Assembly: GCA_021432605.1 (NCBI GenBank)
Contig: MU271148.1
Coordinates: 689,362 to 753,361, forward strand
DNA: 64,000 bases
Source of the DNA: Coniochaeta sp. PMI_546
Taxonomy: Eukaryota > Ascomycota > Sordariomycetes > Coniochaetales > Coniochaetaceae
Direction of reading: 5' to 3'
The position numbers were made by a program, and so were the translations under genes. Position 1 is the stretch's first letter. Each line of letters opens with the position of its first letter. Below the pieces are notes generated by a model. It was not told where the DNA came from. It made no database searches and saw only the letters and a list, made by a program, of their open reading frames with translations. Positions 1-14,393 of the stretch are shown here, in pieces.

Positions 1-3000
1 CTACGACACGTAGGTAGACCCTAAAGCAGATACTTCGGGACTGACCGCCCAACGTTAAAGATGCACGGGCCCGGGTGTACTCGACATTGCTCAGCCGTGC
101 CTGCCCGTTTGAGAACAAGCTGGTGGCCCTCTCCGGCCCGTCGTGGTGACACAGAAATTGCCCCTCGTGCTTCTTTCCCAGCTCTTCGGTCTTGGCACCA
201 TCGCCTCGCCACACTTCTGACCGCCTTTCTTAACGACTTTGCAACCTCTGCCGGTCGCAACTTTATCAGTACCTAGTGTACAATTGCAGCGGACCCTTGC
301 CTCCCTAAACGCATGGTAAATATTCGATCAATGTTGTATCGCAGTAGTGTATTCCATCCTTATCACCTTCGGACATCCAGAAACGCTAGCCTCCTTCGCC
401 TTCAACTCTCACAGGCGCCGTCTTCCCAGTTGCGGCTAGGTACTTTTTTTGTGCTCCATGATCTCAGGCTTCAAGCCTGCTGTCATCTTGCTTGCGTCCC
501 TTGGGCTGCGAAGATGAGGCTGACTCCCATTGGCGTAGATAACATGACGAGGTCGTGCCGGCACTGTGCCGAATGATCGACATGCGAAAACGTGGAGGAC
601 TAGGAAGCCTTGCACGTGGTGATTATCAGCGACTTGATTCTAAAAGGACGGACTTTGGTGGTGTCACATCCACGGCCGCACGGAGGAGAACAAGCTTATC
701 GGCAGACACACCTTGTTTTTTCCCGCGTAAGGTCCTCAGCGTTGTAAATATCATCATGCGTCACGCTACAAAGTACTCTTCAGAAGGATCGCGGTACCTA
801 GCCGAAAGGCCCCTTGCGACGTTCTGCGCTCTTCAACCAAACTTTCGTTTCCAGAGTACGATGATCCTATCCTTCACAAGCGCTGGATACCCAGACTCAA
901 GTGTCCGCCCTCCCTCTACCAAAAAGTATCCCGTTCCCCGCATTCTCGAAAGAAGGTCACCGCTGCAAGTCAAGACGGTACGCCACTTTTACAAGGGTCT
1001 CCGTCGTCTAGTATCTCCCTGAGTCTGGTACGAGATGCGTTGGATGCAACCCTATATTTCTATTTCGACAAGCTAAGCCAAGCCAAGCCGTCACCGCTCA
1101 AACACTTCACAGACGGGAAGCTGTATGATAAAGTTTGGTTCAGTCGTAATCTTCACACAAAGGAGTGACATAACACACACAAATCTGCGGTGCAGTTCGT
1201 CACATATTTCAAGTCTGGTGATCTTCCTGCAGAATTCCCTCTTGTCAGGGGACCAGCAGTTCGAAAGGAAGCAGGTTTGCTGCACGGCACTGACCTCACT
1301 TTGTTGGCAGCCTTTTCAATCGCACATCTGTCACCATTTAACACCCTCTTGGGATCCTTATGCTTTTGGTGCATCTGTATCAGAAATTTCCGTTTACCGC
1401 GTTTTCCGACATAATTCACACACTCAATGGGCGCACAGAGATCCGTCCAGAGTGGTGGGTTGGATGGACACAACTTGAAGCTCTGCAAAGACGGCTTGAG
1501 GTGGGAGATTACGCCTGCAGGATGGTGCTCGCCAACAACGCCGGAGCTTGTGAACTTCTTGGTTCTTTGCCGGCCCTCTGACGACGGTAAGCTTGGTCTC
1601 CGGTGCGGCGGTGCCCGAAACCTTTGACCGTGAATAATCGGCCATTCTTGGACGCGCCTGACGCTGCGAGGGCCTGGAGGGAAAGTGGTTCAGGGTTGGC
1701 CATCCTGAAAGAGCATCGGTAAACTAATTCGACGCTAAATGCTCTGCCCGGGCGAGGCTGGGCCACCGGTGTGGAGAGTCGTTCTGCAAAATATAAAAAG
1801 AGGTGCAAGTGCGGAGGTAACCCCAAGTACACCATTGCTGCAGGGCTAAAAAAACGTGGCTCCATATGGCCCACTTCCCACTCAAATCGGACAAGCCCGC
1901 CCGGCGACCGGCGGCGACGAAGCGCACGCATCCTTTCCGGATTCCGAACTCGGTGCACTGAATACGGACTGGTTCCACCGGATCTGAAACTCAATCGAAA
2001 CCAGCCAGTTCATTCTGCGCGGCAAACAGCACTAGCAATGCCTCACCTGAGGGTAAGCTTGTCGTCTTGACACTTGCCTGCCTCCTTCACGTCTCACTAT
2101 GTGCAGAGCCCAGGTGTTATGTTCACGGCACTCTTGAGAGCATCTGCATTGTCAACACGTCATCGCGCAACAACCTTGCTGTGTACCATCGATATCATTT
2201 CACCACAGAATTGATCTCGGATTTCGAAGCGATGGGCACATTTGTTTTCCGCGTATGCGCGCATACGGGATGTCAGCATTTTTGCACCAACCATGATTCA
2301 CAATCCGCTTGCGCAGGAGCTGGGTACCACGAGATACAAAGATGCAACAGCTCGCGTCTTGTCACACAAGGTTTACCTATGCATTTTTTCTTTCTTTTCC
2401 GTGACCCTCTAGAGGTATTCTCTTGCCTGTCTGAGGCTGGCTGCTAAACACATGCATCTGCATCTGGACCACGGTTTCTCGAAGCACGTTGCAGGCTGCA
2501 ATAATACCCGTTAATATTGCGTCTAACAGCCATTGCAAGCATAATATGTATCGGCCTAGTTAAAGGATCACGGACCAAGCGTTCATCTTCTAAAAGCGCA
2601 CTCTATACTTATGATATCAGGATAGCATGCACGAATGGATGGTGGTGTTGTTTGGCGCCAGATTGCTGTAGTGAGGGTTTTTGATCGCCTTATCTGTTCC
2701 CACCCTTACGCGTTCACCAAACCAAGCAACCACGCCACGAAAGGCTTGAAGACTGATCTGTTGCTGCGTGTATCGCTCCTACACAGTATTCGATTACACC
2801 ACCAGCACCAGCCGCGCTTCCCTTGGCCAGAAGCTGCTTGCAGATCTGCAATGTATCTGTGCCAAGCCGACTCCGTCTTTGATTATCTGGAAAGTTGTCA
2901 AACTCAGACTCGTCCAAATAGTGGAAATCGATTTGTACAATTGCCGGATGGAGATGGACTTCTTTTAAGGCTAAGCTAGGTTTTCCGTTTCCAACTCTGC

Positions 3001-6000
3001 TGTCTATGGGCTCGCTTGCCAGGCTACCTTATATGAACCAGGGCAAGTCTATGAACCCAGGCTTGCTGGCGAGACATTCTAAGAACATGGCCTTCGAGCC
3101 TCAACCCTGTACGATTCGGCGCACGGGCATGGCGACGCCACATGCGGGCGTCACTGATGATTGACCTAGCAAAATCTGACAAACCAATTACACGAACAAG
3201 GTGCGCAAGGTGCACCGGGCACCGTGTACTTCAGTTGGATTGTCAACCCCTAAACATGACGAACATACAGTCCATGATTGGCATAAACTACCACACGGCT
3301 TATGCCATGCATCCGAAGGGCAGCACTTCAACTCCTATTGTCTCTCACATGGTTTCGTGCTACGTAGCGGACAGGAAAACTTCCAGGTTTCTGGCCAAGC
3401 TGTGTGGGATCCGGGGACTTTTACAGACTATTTGAAGATCGCATCTTGTGGGGAACGATGCCAATACATACTAAGCACCTAGTCAGTCATGGTCGGAATT
3501 CTTTTTCTAGGCGTAGGGCAATTTCCATCCAGGGTAATCCAGTGCGTCAGTGGTCCGATTTTGGTTCGAAGTTTCCTTCTTTGTCTAAAGCCCCGCAGCC
3601 TCGTACACGTTCAGTCAGGGATCAACATTGTCTTATGTTTTAGCACGCCTACACAGTCTACATCAGCCCCCCCCTGACTAGTACGGTAGCGCTGTGTGAC
3701 CAAACTTAAACCAGGTCCACCTTAGACAACTCGTGCCACAGGATGTCCTCAGCCAGATCTCGTGGGAGCCCAAGACCAGATCCAAGAGTCAGATCCGGCT
3801 ACAACAAGATCATAATGTGATACCTGTAAGTGCTAATGATCCATGCTCGAACAATTTTACCTTTCGGTCATACTGTCACTGTCTTCAGCTAAGTAATAGC
3901 CAACCCTTTCTCTGCTATCAACTGTTCCCAATTATCGTCAATGTGGATTCGGCCGAAATGCTCAAGAAGTCCGGGTGAGCTCTAATTGGCGATTCTTATT
4001 GGACAATGGCACTCATCTTCGTCCTCCGTGAATCACACGGAGGTGCAGTGCGTTCTCGGTATAACTTCGCCTCGCTTGGAGATGAGTGTGATTGAGTCTC
4101 GACTTTGCAGTCTTCTGTCGCAATCATCTCCTCGTAGCTGCATCTAGCCGAGCGGTGGTGTTAACTCGTAGGAACGGCTCCCAGGAGACCGTCACAGTAT
4201 CTCCGCGAGGGTCACTTCTGCTGATCTGTCCTGGATGAATTGTGGATAGCACAAATGCAACATAAAAGAGGTGGCGATGCGCCAGTGGCTGGTATCAGTG
4301 TGTATCTTCATCCAGCCATGGCAACAACTCTTTCAGACCTCCTAGTCTCAAACTCAGGCCCGAGTGTGGGGTGCCGGTCGTCGCCTTTTCGGTGCAACGC
4401 TGCCGTAACATTTACCGTCGGCTGCGGCGCTATAGCAATCTTAACATATGCCGCCCGTCAGGAGCAAGAGTCGGTGTTGCATGCCCGCCGGCGATCGTGC
4501 CACGGCATCGCCGACGCTCTCTGTTTCCTAAGCTTAGCGATGACCAGCAGATACCTATTTGATGAGTTGACACTGCCGCGTTTACGCGGTTTCTTCATCC
4601 TCAGCACCGACTCTTCGCCGGGGCGCTGCCCCTCCAACGCAACACCGAGCAGAAAAGGTGAGCAAGGGAGGATGCGAGATCGGATAGCTTGCCGGTATGG
4701 AGCTAGCGAGGGAATTGTGACAGGCGGGATCATAATAGCTTGAACGGGACAGTTATCTCGGCAGGTGTCTGCGGACTCGCGATGCGGTGTGACGGGGAGA
4801 AGCCAACTGCCTACGGGTTCTCTTCCGCGAGCATCGCTTGCTCGGCATGATGCAGCACCGTTCCCAGCAGGGTTCAGCGCATACGGCCTTACTCAAAACG
4901 GACATCGGCGACTTCGTCGCTGTCCCCGTCTCTTCGCTACATCCATCGATCCTTCACCATCAATGTAATCAAATCGACGTCCTACTTGCCAGCTACAAGT
5001 TAATGATATTGCTCGGGATTCTTGAGTTGCCAATCATTTGATTTCGCGTGGACCAAGCCTATCGGCAAAAAACCTGTGTAGGTAGGTGCCGCGCCGCAAC
5101 ACCATGCATCTCGACATTGAGACATCAGATGAACTGCATGTTCAACACGGCATCACTGCAGGAGTTCGCATTAGGTCTACTGCAAACCCCAGGATCAGAC
5201 CCAGATCTTGTTGCCCTGTGCTCTGTTGAACCCAAACAACCTTGAGCCATCTCCACTTCCAACAGTAGAGCACGAAGTGGACTGCCTCACCGATAGAGCA
5301 GGAGCCGCCGCCTGTCACGGCTATCTATGTGGCGCCAATGCCGCCGAATAACTAGCAAGCTTAGTTACGCGGAAGAGGGCAATCTATGGCGATGACGCGG
5401 TATGCTGTATGCTCGGGGGGTTACAGCATCCTGCGCTAAATCCTGCGTGGCCACTGGGTTTCGTGTTGGAAAGGTGGCCATTGAACCTCAAAGGCTCACG
5501 CCGCACAATATCAACTACGGGCAGCTGCTGCCTCCTCATTCGAGTTCATCTATACTCTGGCTGTGAGACATGTCACACTGCCACACGAGACAGTATCGAG
5601 ACTTGATATGTCCATTGTGGCCCCTATCGGCACGCCGTTTCCGTTGCGCAGCTTGTTTCGTATCCTACGATTTGACTCTGGTCATACGCATCATTAAGAG
5701 ACCATCTTGGGCGAGAAAGTGCTCGCTGACGGGGATGCAAGTCGCATTTGGCATCGTACGAGAGCTCAGTAGTCTGGCCGTTGATCTTTGATTCTGGTTC
5801 GTTTCATTCTTTCCCTGTGGCGAGGAAAATCCTCCGATGAACCGCTTCTCGGAGTCAGTTGCCGAAGTGGTTGCTCTCGTATCTCTTTCAGGAGGTCTTC
5901 GGCCTCGAGATGAAGGTCCTTTCAAGTCTGGAACATCCCTAAGACGATCAAAGCTTCCGAGAACTGGGCATCGTCCTCGAGCTGCACGCTCAGACGGTGG

Positions 6001-9000
6001 ATCCCTTGAAAGGGGCGAAGTGCGCCTGTCCCGTCCGTCGTATCTTCGACAAATAGAAAGAATATTGCCCGGCGAGAAGATTGGACATATGCAGATTCGT
6101 GATACAAGAGGCTGTCCTTAATGTTTTTCAGACCTGGATGGGTGGCGACACTGGGATTCAAACATGGCAGAACATATCTCCAAAGCAGGTCCACTTCACC
6201 AACGACGGGGCGCAAGGGAAATTACGAGCAAGCAAGGTATATAGACCCAACCACGTCTTTGCAGGCTCTGACAGCGCTGAACTTTTTCTTTGAGTGTATT
6301 TTCTATCTGCAAAGAGAGGGTGACGATGAAGCACGGATGCTGAGGGATCTTCAGTGCGCATCACGGACAGCGGCGACTGACCTACCCTGCCTCGGTCATA
6401 GTCCGGGAGTCATCATTGATGTACGAACCAGTTGAAACAGATATAATGACAGAGGGACTGACAGGGAGGGGCAATATTGAATATGTTCGAAGACAGAGCT
6501 ACTTGCAGGCAGCTCAGGGACAAACCCAGCAGGGAACTCGACCCCTTCGCGGTTGGTCGTCGATATGGCCTCACTGCGATACCTACTACCCACCAGTGCG
6601 GAGCTCCTATTACAGGCACTCTAGTGTGCGGTCTTCATGTGCCGGCAGGATCTATTTTTGAACCCCGTGTGCCTGATGTTTTGAGATACCATCATATGTT
6701 CAGTCAGGCAAGCCGCTGGCAGGTTCTTGCCTTGGCCGCTGAGGCACATCGATGCAGCAGCCGAGGCACTGCTGGCACACCTCTGTGCGTCCCTCAGTTC
6801 ACGACTAAACAATTGCAGCACGGCGTCGAAGGCCGAAGGGCTTTTCGTCGTATCCTCACCAGAGCAACATTGCCCTCGGCAGACGGACATGCATCGCCCA
6901 TTGGCGTGAAGATTGGGGTTCCCCCAGGAGCTACAACATGCGGCGAGAAGACATCACAGCTCCTGCTTCAGCGGCTTCAAGTCTTAACCTGGTTAGAGTT
7001 TGATGGCCGTCGCAATCTCTTGTGTTGTCTCCACTGAACCGTTTTTACACTACCTTCTAGGGCACTGCCATGGCATACTACTTTAACATGTTCAGGCTAT
7101 GCCAAGTCTTCGTCAGGCTTCCAGCGATGGTGGTGCGCATAAACCACACTAATCTACTGGCTCCACTGGACCTGAACCTCACCTTCTGGTCTGGCCGGGC
7201 ACATCGTCAATTTCCTTGACGTAAAGCTTCACTAGTTCGATCGCCATGTGCTATGGCTAGAGCTATACCATAGTAGGCCTCAAACCCAGCACGAGGCCGA
7301 TTGCTGTCAACAGAACTACCACACCTCCAATATCCGAAATATATGTCACTTCAAGTGCCTCTACTAGTGAGCTGTGTCACCCATCGCGGTATTGGCCGGG
7401 GCGTAGCTCGTCTTCCGTTCAGCGTGTTCATTGGCTTCCTCATCAGTGGTAGTAGTGAGCTAGTCGATCTCGGCCAGCCTAGACTGGAGAGCTTCATTTC
7501 CAAAGCGGGCTCAGCTATGAGCTGATGAAGCCAGGGACCCTACTCCTTGAACCTTTGCCGCTAACATTGCGACAGGGGCAGCAGCCCGTGTATGAGGACC
7601 TCAACGCACCTCGTGGCGTTCATATTGCAGTCAAACGCTAAATCATCAGGCCTGGAGGAGAAAGGACCCCGTTGCTGCTGAGCCGAGCTCCACCGTCAGT
7701 GCTGAAGTCGGCGCCACGGACTAGCCCTCAACAGCAGTCTTCCCTGAGGAGCAGACGGATTTCTCCTTGAAGCCAATGAGTACAAAGTATCAGCTTCACA
7801 ATAGCGCGCCGAATTGAGAAGCAGCAGTCTCCATGCGTTACCGTCGAATGGGTGTACGTCGAGACTTCAATCGGGAATGACTCTAATCGCGAATCGTTCA
7901 CCCAGTCATTTCCTCCTACTCTCGTAAGACCGGAGGTTGATCTGGCATTGTTTGATGGTCCTGCAACAGTCCAGCCCCCACGTTCGCCATACACACATCA
8001 AGCACAGCTGCTACGCTCAGACTGTTTGAGGTTCGAAAGAGGGTGAACTACCTGCGCCTCCTCCACAGTCCACACGTGTCAAGGCTCGGAGTCGTCTTCC
8101 CGGCTCCTGCTCCTGCTTCTCATCGTTCCTGAATTCCCCTCACTGCCAAGATGAACGACCATCTGGCTGAGGGGCCTTACTAGCCAGGGTAGTGCTATGT
8201 GTTAGTGTTGACCGGACAGTTCGAAGCACCTTGTTCTCTGAGGTACTGCGGTACTGGCCAAGAAGAGAACCGAGCTCCGATGACAGACGTGAGTTTGTCG
8301 CTGAAGGATTGCTGCCGCCCCGCATGATCTACAACATGTCCGGAAGCCCTCCCGGCTCCGTGGATTCTGGCTAGCCTCGCTTACTGATGTTGAAGGAACC
8401 AATTAGCGCTCAGATTCGGCCCGTAACAAGCTGCGCTAAAGAAGCCGTTGTCTTATCTCCCTGTTAGTGTCTCAGCTGGTGGAGGTCACCATCATCATGT
8501 TCCTTGCACACCGGTCTGGCGACTTTATGGAGAAGTTCACGCGTTTCTGCACCATGACAAGCCACCTTGCAGACCACCGGAATTGTTGGTTTTTGCAGAG
8601 ATATGTAGATACGCCAGTCAGATGCTATCGATCTTCTGCACCGATTGATTCAACACCTTCCATGTAGGGTAAGGGAACCTTTAAGACAGACTACGGGCTG
8701 ATCTCGAAGGAGCTATCTGAAGTTGATCGGCCTGCCTGGCCAGCTGGGTTGTGCGGCTCACAACGACTCCGCACGATGAACGCTGAATGCGATGCTTCGA
8801 CGTAAGTTGATGATACATACACGTAGTGTGTATACACTAGATCGGTGTACCCCAAAGCTTAACAATCCTCGCGAAATTGCTTCTAAAGAACTTCTACGCC
8901 ACAATTTAGCCGTGTCTCGGACAAATTTGTCATGTTCCACTGTAGTGCTTGTTAGCCTCGACGTCTTCCAAGCCTTCATGGCCTTCCATGCTTGATTCTA

Positions 9001-12000
9001 CACATGTAGATCGGCTGCGCACATGGCATCGACAAGCATCCCATTGCCTCGATAGGATGCTACCATCGCCCTCCTCCAGCTAGTCCAACTCGAGCCGGAT
9101 CAGCATTTTGCACTGCTCACTCGCTGCCCAAGGAGTTACTAGTAGCACTACTAGCCGTCCACAATGACACAAATCTCGGCCCGAACTCACAATCCAGGAA
9201 CGAAGCCCGCGAAGCTAAGAAAGGGGCCCTGGAAGCCCCAATTCTTTCTCGTTTATCGTGACACCATCTTGGTTTGGTGTGCCGCTCTAGTGCTATGGAT
9301 CAGGCCAACCCTAAAGAAGAAATTGCGTAGAACGATGACGGAAGGTTATACATCTCTTGTGGTAGAAGCTGGCATGGCTTGATTGAGAGCTAACTCCAAT
9401 TACCTCACCTCTTGCGAGCTCGTCAAGTGTCTATCGCGGATAGCGACCGGGGCCGCGATGGCACCGAGGCGGAGATAGATGTCATCGATGTGAGCCAAAC
9501 ATCGCAGGTTGATGCTGCGACAAACCCACCTCGTTCGATACCGATGTGTGAGGCACTAATCACTTCAACACTGTTCAGCTGCTGCAGTGCAAGGGCCCGA
9601 TACGGCATGCAATGTGACCGGGTGATGAATCATACTCCATAACGAAACCGAGGTAACCCACAGAGGCCAAACGGAGTCCAAGTTGAGTACAACAAAGTAG
9701 CGGGGAACGTGAACATGAGACGGTGGATGTAGTGAAAAAACAGCTGGCAAGGAAAGGGGTTTCATCAGTCACGAAGGTCAGTCTGTTGTCAATCAGCTTT
9801 GATTGTCTTGAAACAGGTATGCCATTGCCCGTCAAGAAACAGAAAGTGACGGTAACAAAACAAGTTCGTAGCACTTCCAAATCGACGAACCCCGGGCAGA
9901 TGCCATAAACCACGAAGTTGACCATCGAAACATGATGAACGTGGGCGACCAGAGGGAGAAACCAGGCGGAGAGGGTTGATCTCCATAGGGGGAAAGGGAT
10001 CCAGGCGACGTAGCTGTCTTCTAAGAAGCACAACCTCTCCCGAGCATCATATTGTCTTTACTGGATGCTAATGCGTCTCTCGCACGCGAGCCAGTTTTGT
10101 GATGGAATCCATACATTATGGTTCCTAACACATGGGCTGAGCCGTCGCCGCCATTGGTGTCCAACACGAAGACCCGGGAGAGGAGTGCTAGACACTTACT
10201 CATCCTCGGGAAATAAGCTTCCATGAAGGCGATCAGCATCGTGTTTGTGCAAGCAGTGAACTGTGGCCTGCTCAGAGGTCATCAGGCTTGAGGTGCCTAC
10301 CTTCGCAAGGACGGTCACATTCCATACTTCGAGGAGGTATCCTACTCGAGTTTGTGCCTCCCGACGTACTCGAGAAAACACCGCAGAGGGAGATGAATGA
10401 GACATATCGACCCTTCCGTATGTCCGTCGTCTTGCCTCCTGGGTCGAGCAACATGCCGGTCGGAGAGAATCCAAAGTCAGCATATCATCCGACCTCATGT
10501 GTCGATTCAACCCACACTGTCAGAAGTCGGTCGGTTACTGGGCAACCGCTCATTCCGTCGCACCATCCGCCGCACCCGGAAGAGTCCCGTAGCCGAGATA
10601 TGGTCAAGCGAGGCGAACTGACGAGATTGCGAGGCGGAAGGCTCGAGGCGGTCCTCTACATCCTCACAATATCATCCACGGCGTGTGTGAGGTGTCACTT
10701 TTCACAACATATGTGATAGTCACTATTTATCGTTAGTAACTTTGACAGACAAAGGGCGACCATAACGCTGACACATATACATCTCATTTCCACCGTGAGC
10801 CTCAAGTCAACCGCCTCGGAACTGGTACCTGCACCATGTGTTAATTCACCCAGCTATTCCATCGCCGCGTCCTGTCTTCTGAGCTCCACTGCCTCCCTGT
10901 CCGTCAGTTCCACATCCATCGGTGCGGCCCAAAAGCTGCCAAACCTGCATAACCGATAGGATACCCTGTCTATAATACACTGCAGCACCGTTAGAAACGG
11001 AAGCGCACGCTGCATATCCAATGCAGGTACCAGGCAGTCGTCACGAAAATAGGAAGATATCACAAAATTGGAGTCAACGAAAACGAAAGATCAGGATCCC
11101 AGCCGAAAGGACTACGTGTTGGAGCGTATCTTGGCGATGACGCGAGCAGCTTCGTATCCAGGAAGCCGGGCTCTTAGGCTTGACGATCAAACACTGGTCG
11201 CGCGGTCAAAGCCCGTTGCAGCGAGGATTGCTGCTGTTGAAAAATTGCTGCGGCGTGATATAGTGTGCTGAAACCAAACTCCGTCGACTTTTGCCCATGT
11301 GCCCAAAGCCACTCGGGAGCCAAGCGCCATCTATCACCCAGCGTAGCATGCGCCAGCATACCACAGTATAGGGGGCGAGGTGATTTGGCAGTCGACCCCC
11401 ATGGTCTCGGCTACGGCTTCTACCGTCTTGGGAAGTCGTGTGCAGGTGTTTGCTCCGGCTTGCGACCGCTTTTGGCCACCAATGCTTGCTTTTGGAAGTT
11501 GGCCATAGGTTTTATCGCCAGTCTCGTTATAACCGGACAGGTCAGCATGTGATACTGACCCCCTTTGGTGACAGAAGCGACGTGGCACAGACGTAGAGCT
11601 TCGCTTCCGCCGTGCAGACGGTAGCAGTCACAAGGTGTCAGCACCAACAGCTAACCTAGATACTACCTTAAGCTCTCACCTATTAAGCACAGTGTGCCCA
11701 GGGTTGACCTGAAACATATCTTTTCTTTCGTCACTTGCATATTGGCACCTCGAAGCGGAAGAAAACGGTAGGATCGAGGGAATATTACCCACGTGGATCC
11801 TTCTGGGTGACCTGGAATGTGGATGAGTGTTCAAACTATAGTACATACGGTGGGTCAATACATTGGACATGCTTACACGTACAGAGTGAGATACGGGGCT
11901 GTCCATCCCTTTTCTTCTTCCGAACAGTTCCGGCAAGACTCGCCTACGAGACGCGGTATCGACGGGCGGGTACTGAGGCCGAGACCGCTGTCGACATGAC

Positions 12001-12259
12001 AGAAAGAGCCCACCACGATTGTAGCGTGTGGGATCAGTGTTGCTTTCAAATGGCTCGTGTTTCAAAAAGAACAGTAAAAAGGCAGGAGGCTGGTCTATCT
12101 TTCTATAAGCTGAATATCCTGTGGACCCCTTTGCACAACATGTCGTAGCGTAACCTTGCGCAGGGAGATGTGTCCTGGTAGACGACTGTCTTTAGTCCCT
12201 GAGGAATCGACACCATTGACCAGATGTCCGGGAAAAGAGGACTTCACAGCCGTCTTCAA
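1..12259. other. gene-empty region, nothing recognised
   Basis: About 12.3 kb with no reading frame that I can recognise. The open stretches on both strands are short, overlap each other on opposite strands, and mostly lack a good ATG. None shows an intron-joined domain, a membrane pattern or a family motif. Base composition is near even, so it does not look like an AT-rich sequence heavily decayed by repeat-induced point mutation. A perfect 8-bp hairpin lies at 4023-4043. I found no tRNA, rRNA or long terminal repeat by eye. It could hold non-coding RNA genes, very old relics or orphan genes with several introns that cannot be recognised without transcripts. Confidence 0.5.
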
Positions 12260-14393
12260 TCAGTGCGCGAACCTGAAGTCCAACCTCTTGCTTCCCGTGT
12301 CCTTTGTCGTAGCCAAATAACTGTCCTTCTCTGCCTGGGACATGGCATCCCATTTTGCCGCCCTCTTCTTGTTGCGCACCACGTAGTAGTACTTGTTAAA
12401 GATGATCCAGACGATGTTCCATGCTATCAGCCCCAAAAGAACTTTGTTTCCGGTGCGGTAGTATGGTTTATCCTCATTTCGGTATATCTAGCAGTGTCCG
12501 TCAGTGGTGCTACACATCAGCTGAAAAGGGGATGGATGCCATACATTGGAGGAGATGATGTTGCTGGCCTGCACACACATGTTGTACAGAGCACTGCCCA
12601 CGGTTCTCGTGCGAACCGTGCCAGCATTGCGGGAAGTTATCGCCACTATCACAGCGATTAGTACCACATCGCATTGTCATGAATCGTTCATGCCTACCTA
12701 GGATCGCGTGGATGTATGGGAAGCCAACCAACAACGCGCTGGGTGCGTACCAAGCCCAGGGGCTCGCAGTATTAGGAAGGACTTCCAGGGCAATGACCAG
12801 CGGAAGCATGTAGAACTGGCACATGAGCACGATGAGGAAGCGATTGTTGATTTTCTCTGAAACCCAGGTCCACAGAATGAGCTGGAGCAAGAACAGAACA
12901 TAGCCCGGGATGGTGAGCAGATTTGTCTGGAAGGTGTCGAAGCCGAGTTGCTTGAGGTTCAGGGTAAGATAGGAGCTGACCTGCTGCTGCGGAATCGACC
13001 AGGTGAAACCAAGGATATAGACAGGCCATAGGTCGTAGTCTATCAGGGCCTCCCAAAGCAGCTTCAGTGACAAGCCCTGACGGTTATGCATGCCGCCCTA
13101 GTGGTTTAAACAATCAGTCCCAGTGCCGATATAGCAAAGACACGTGAAGAAGGATTGAGCTCACCTTGCCGGGATCATCTCTAAGAATGCGGTTGACCAT
13201 AATGACTTCCTCCCGCTCAGTAAACCAGCCGTCCTTGCCTCGGAACCAGCTCGCTGTCTGAGTCGGACTCGGCGGGAGATAGAACCAAGACAGCACACCA
13301 ATGATTGCCGTAAGGGACCCCTCGAGCGCAAACATCCATTGCCATCCAGCCCAGCCGTTATGGCCACGAAGATGGAGGATACCGAAGGCCAGGAACGCGG
13401 AAATGATGAAGGTGCTGATGTACGCGCCCCAGAAGAAGCTCAGCCTGATGGGCAACTCCTTGCTCTTGTAGAAGTAGCTGAGGTACAGGACTACGTCCGG
13501 AATGAAGCCGCCTTCGATAAGTCCGAGGAGAGCCCTTGTCACATAGAACGTTGATCGCCCGGTCAGTCGTGACTGGGCGCAGGCGACAATGCTCCAGGAC
13601 ACCATTTGGATCGGGATCCAGACATCCGGTCCGAGTTTCTTTGAGATCATGTTCGACGGGAGCTCGGCACTGAGGAAGCATAGGTAGAAAATGGTCTGCC
13701 CATAGTTATAGTCATTCGTGGTCATACCCAGGTCGGTAAGGAAGTTGTCTGATAAAGCCTGGGAGATGTTGCCGCGGTCGAGTTGCAGGGCGAAGAACAT
13801 AAGACAAACCCAGGAGCAGATCTTGTAATCGAGCTGTGAATGAAGTTAGTCCATCTGTCTTCCGCTTTCTTCCAGGTCAACTGCCTCCTCTTGATAAACT
13901 TGGTTCGAGAACCAACAGGTAGCCATGATGCCTTCACCGCGAGCTGGCCATGAATTCCGTAATCCTGGAACATCAAGAAAGAAGGACATGCAGCAATTAC
14001 AGGCCAGGATATCGCCCCAGATATCGCAAAGGTCTTGCATGCACCTTTTCCAAGCTTGGCAACGTTGACTGGCAGCGCGCCCAGAATCGAAATCAGACAA
14101 GCCAGGGGAAGGGGCGGGAGCCAAGGCATATTATCTGCACGTACCCGTCGAACAAGCTTCTTCTCCTCAGCCTCAGTCCATTGGGCCGCCGGGTCATATC
14201 TATGGCGGCCCTCATACTCCGCGATCGGTTCATAGTAACGCATCTGTCCGCCTTGGGCGAACACGTCGCCTGTCCCATAGTGATGGGACTCGTCCGAGTC
14301 ACTACCAATAGAATCCGCCGCGATCTTCTTCTCGTCGGGCGAGGCATAGGCGCCAAGAGGCACCTCGACCTTCTCGGTAGGCGTAGTCGACAT
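12260..14393 (-). CDS. MFS anion:cation symporter, Dal5/allantoate permease-like
   Basis: Plasma-membrane major facilitator of the fungal anion:cation symporter family (relatives of Dal5, Tna1 and Liz1), which imports small organic anions such as allantoate, nicotinate or pantothenate. The exact substrate cannot be read from the sequence. Five exons: 14393-14145, 13833-13165, 13097-12698, 12645-12545 and 12487-12260, giving 548 residues. All joins keep the frame and restore family sequence, for example RRLDYKICSWVCLMFFALQLDR at the first join. About 85 polar N-terminal residues precede the first membrane helix. A family-like FALQLDRGNISQAL stretch follows, and twelve helices are expected. The C-terminal tail is NIYRNEDKPYYRTGNK followed by a basic helix. 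The first intron is long (311 nt), the others short with CTAAT-like branch sites. It stands alone: its 3' end faces the gene-empty first 12 kb. Confidence 0.9.

Noticed and set aside
1-12259. Idea that the first 12 kb is heavily decayed by repeat-induced point mutation
   Set aside because: By eye the sequence is not TA-rich and keeps many CA/TG and CG dinucleotides; a calculated index would be needed to revive the idea.
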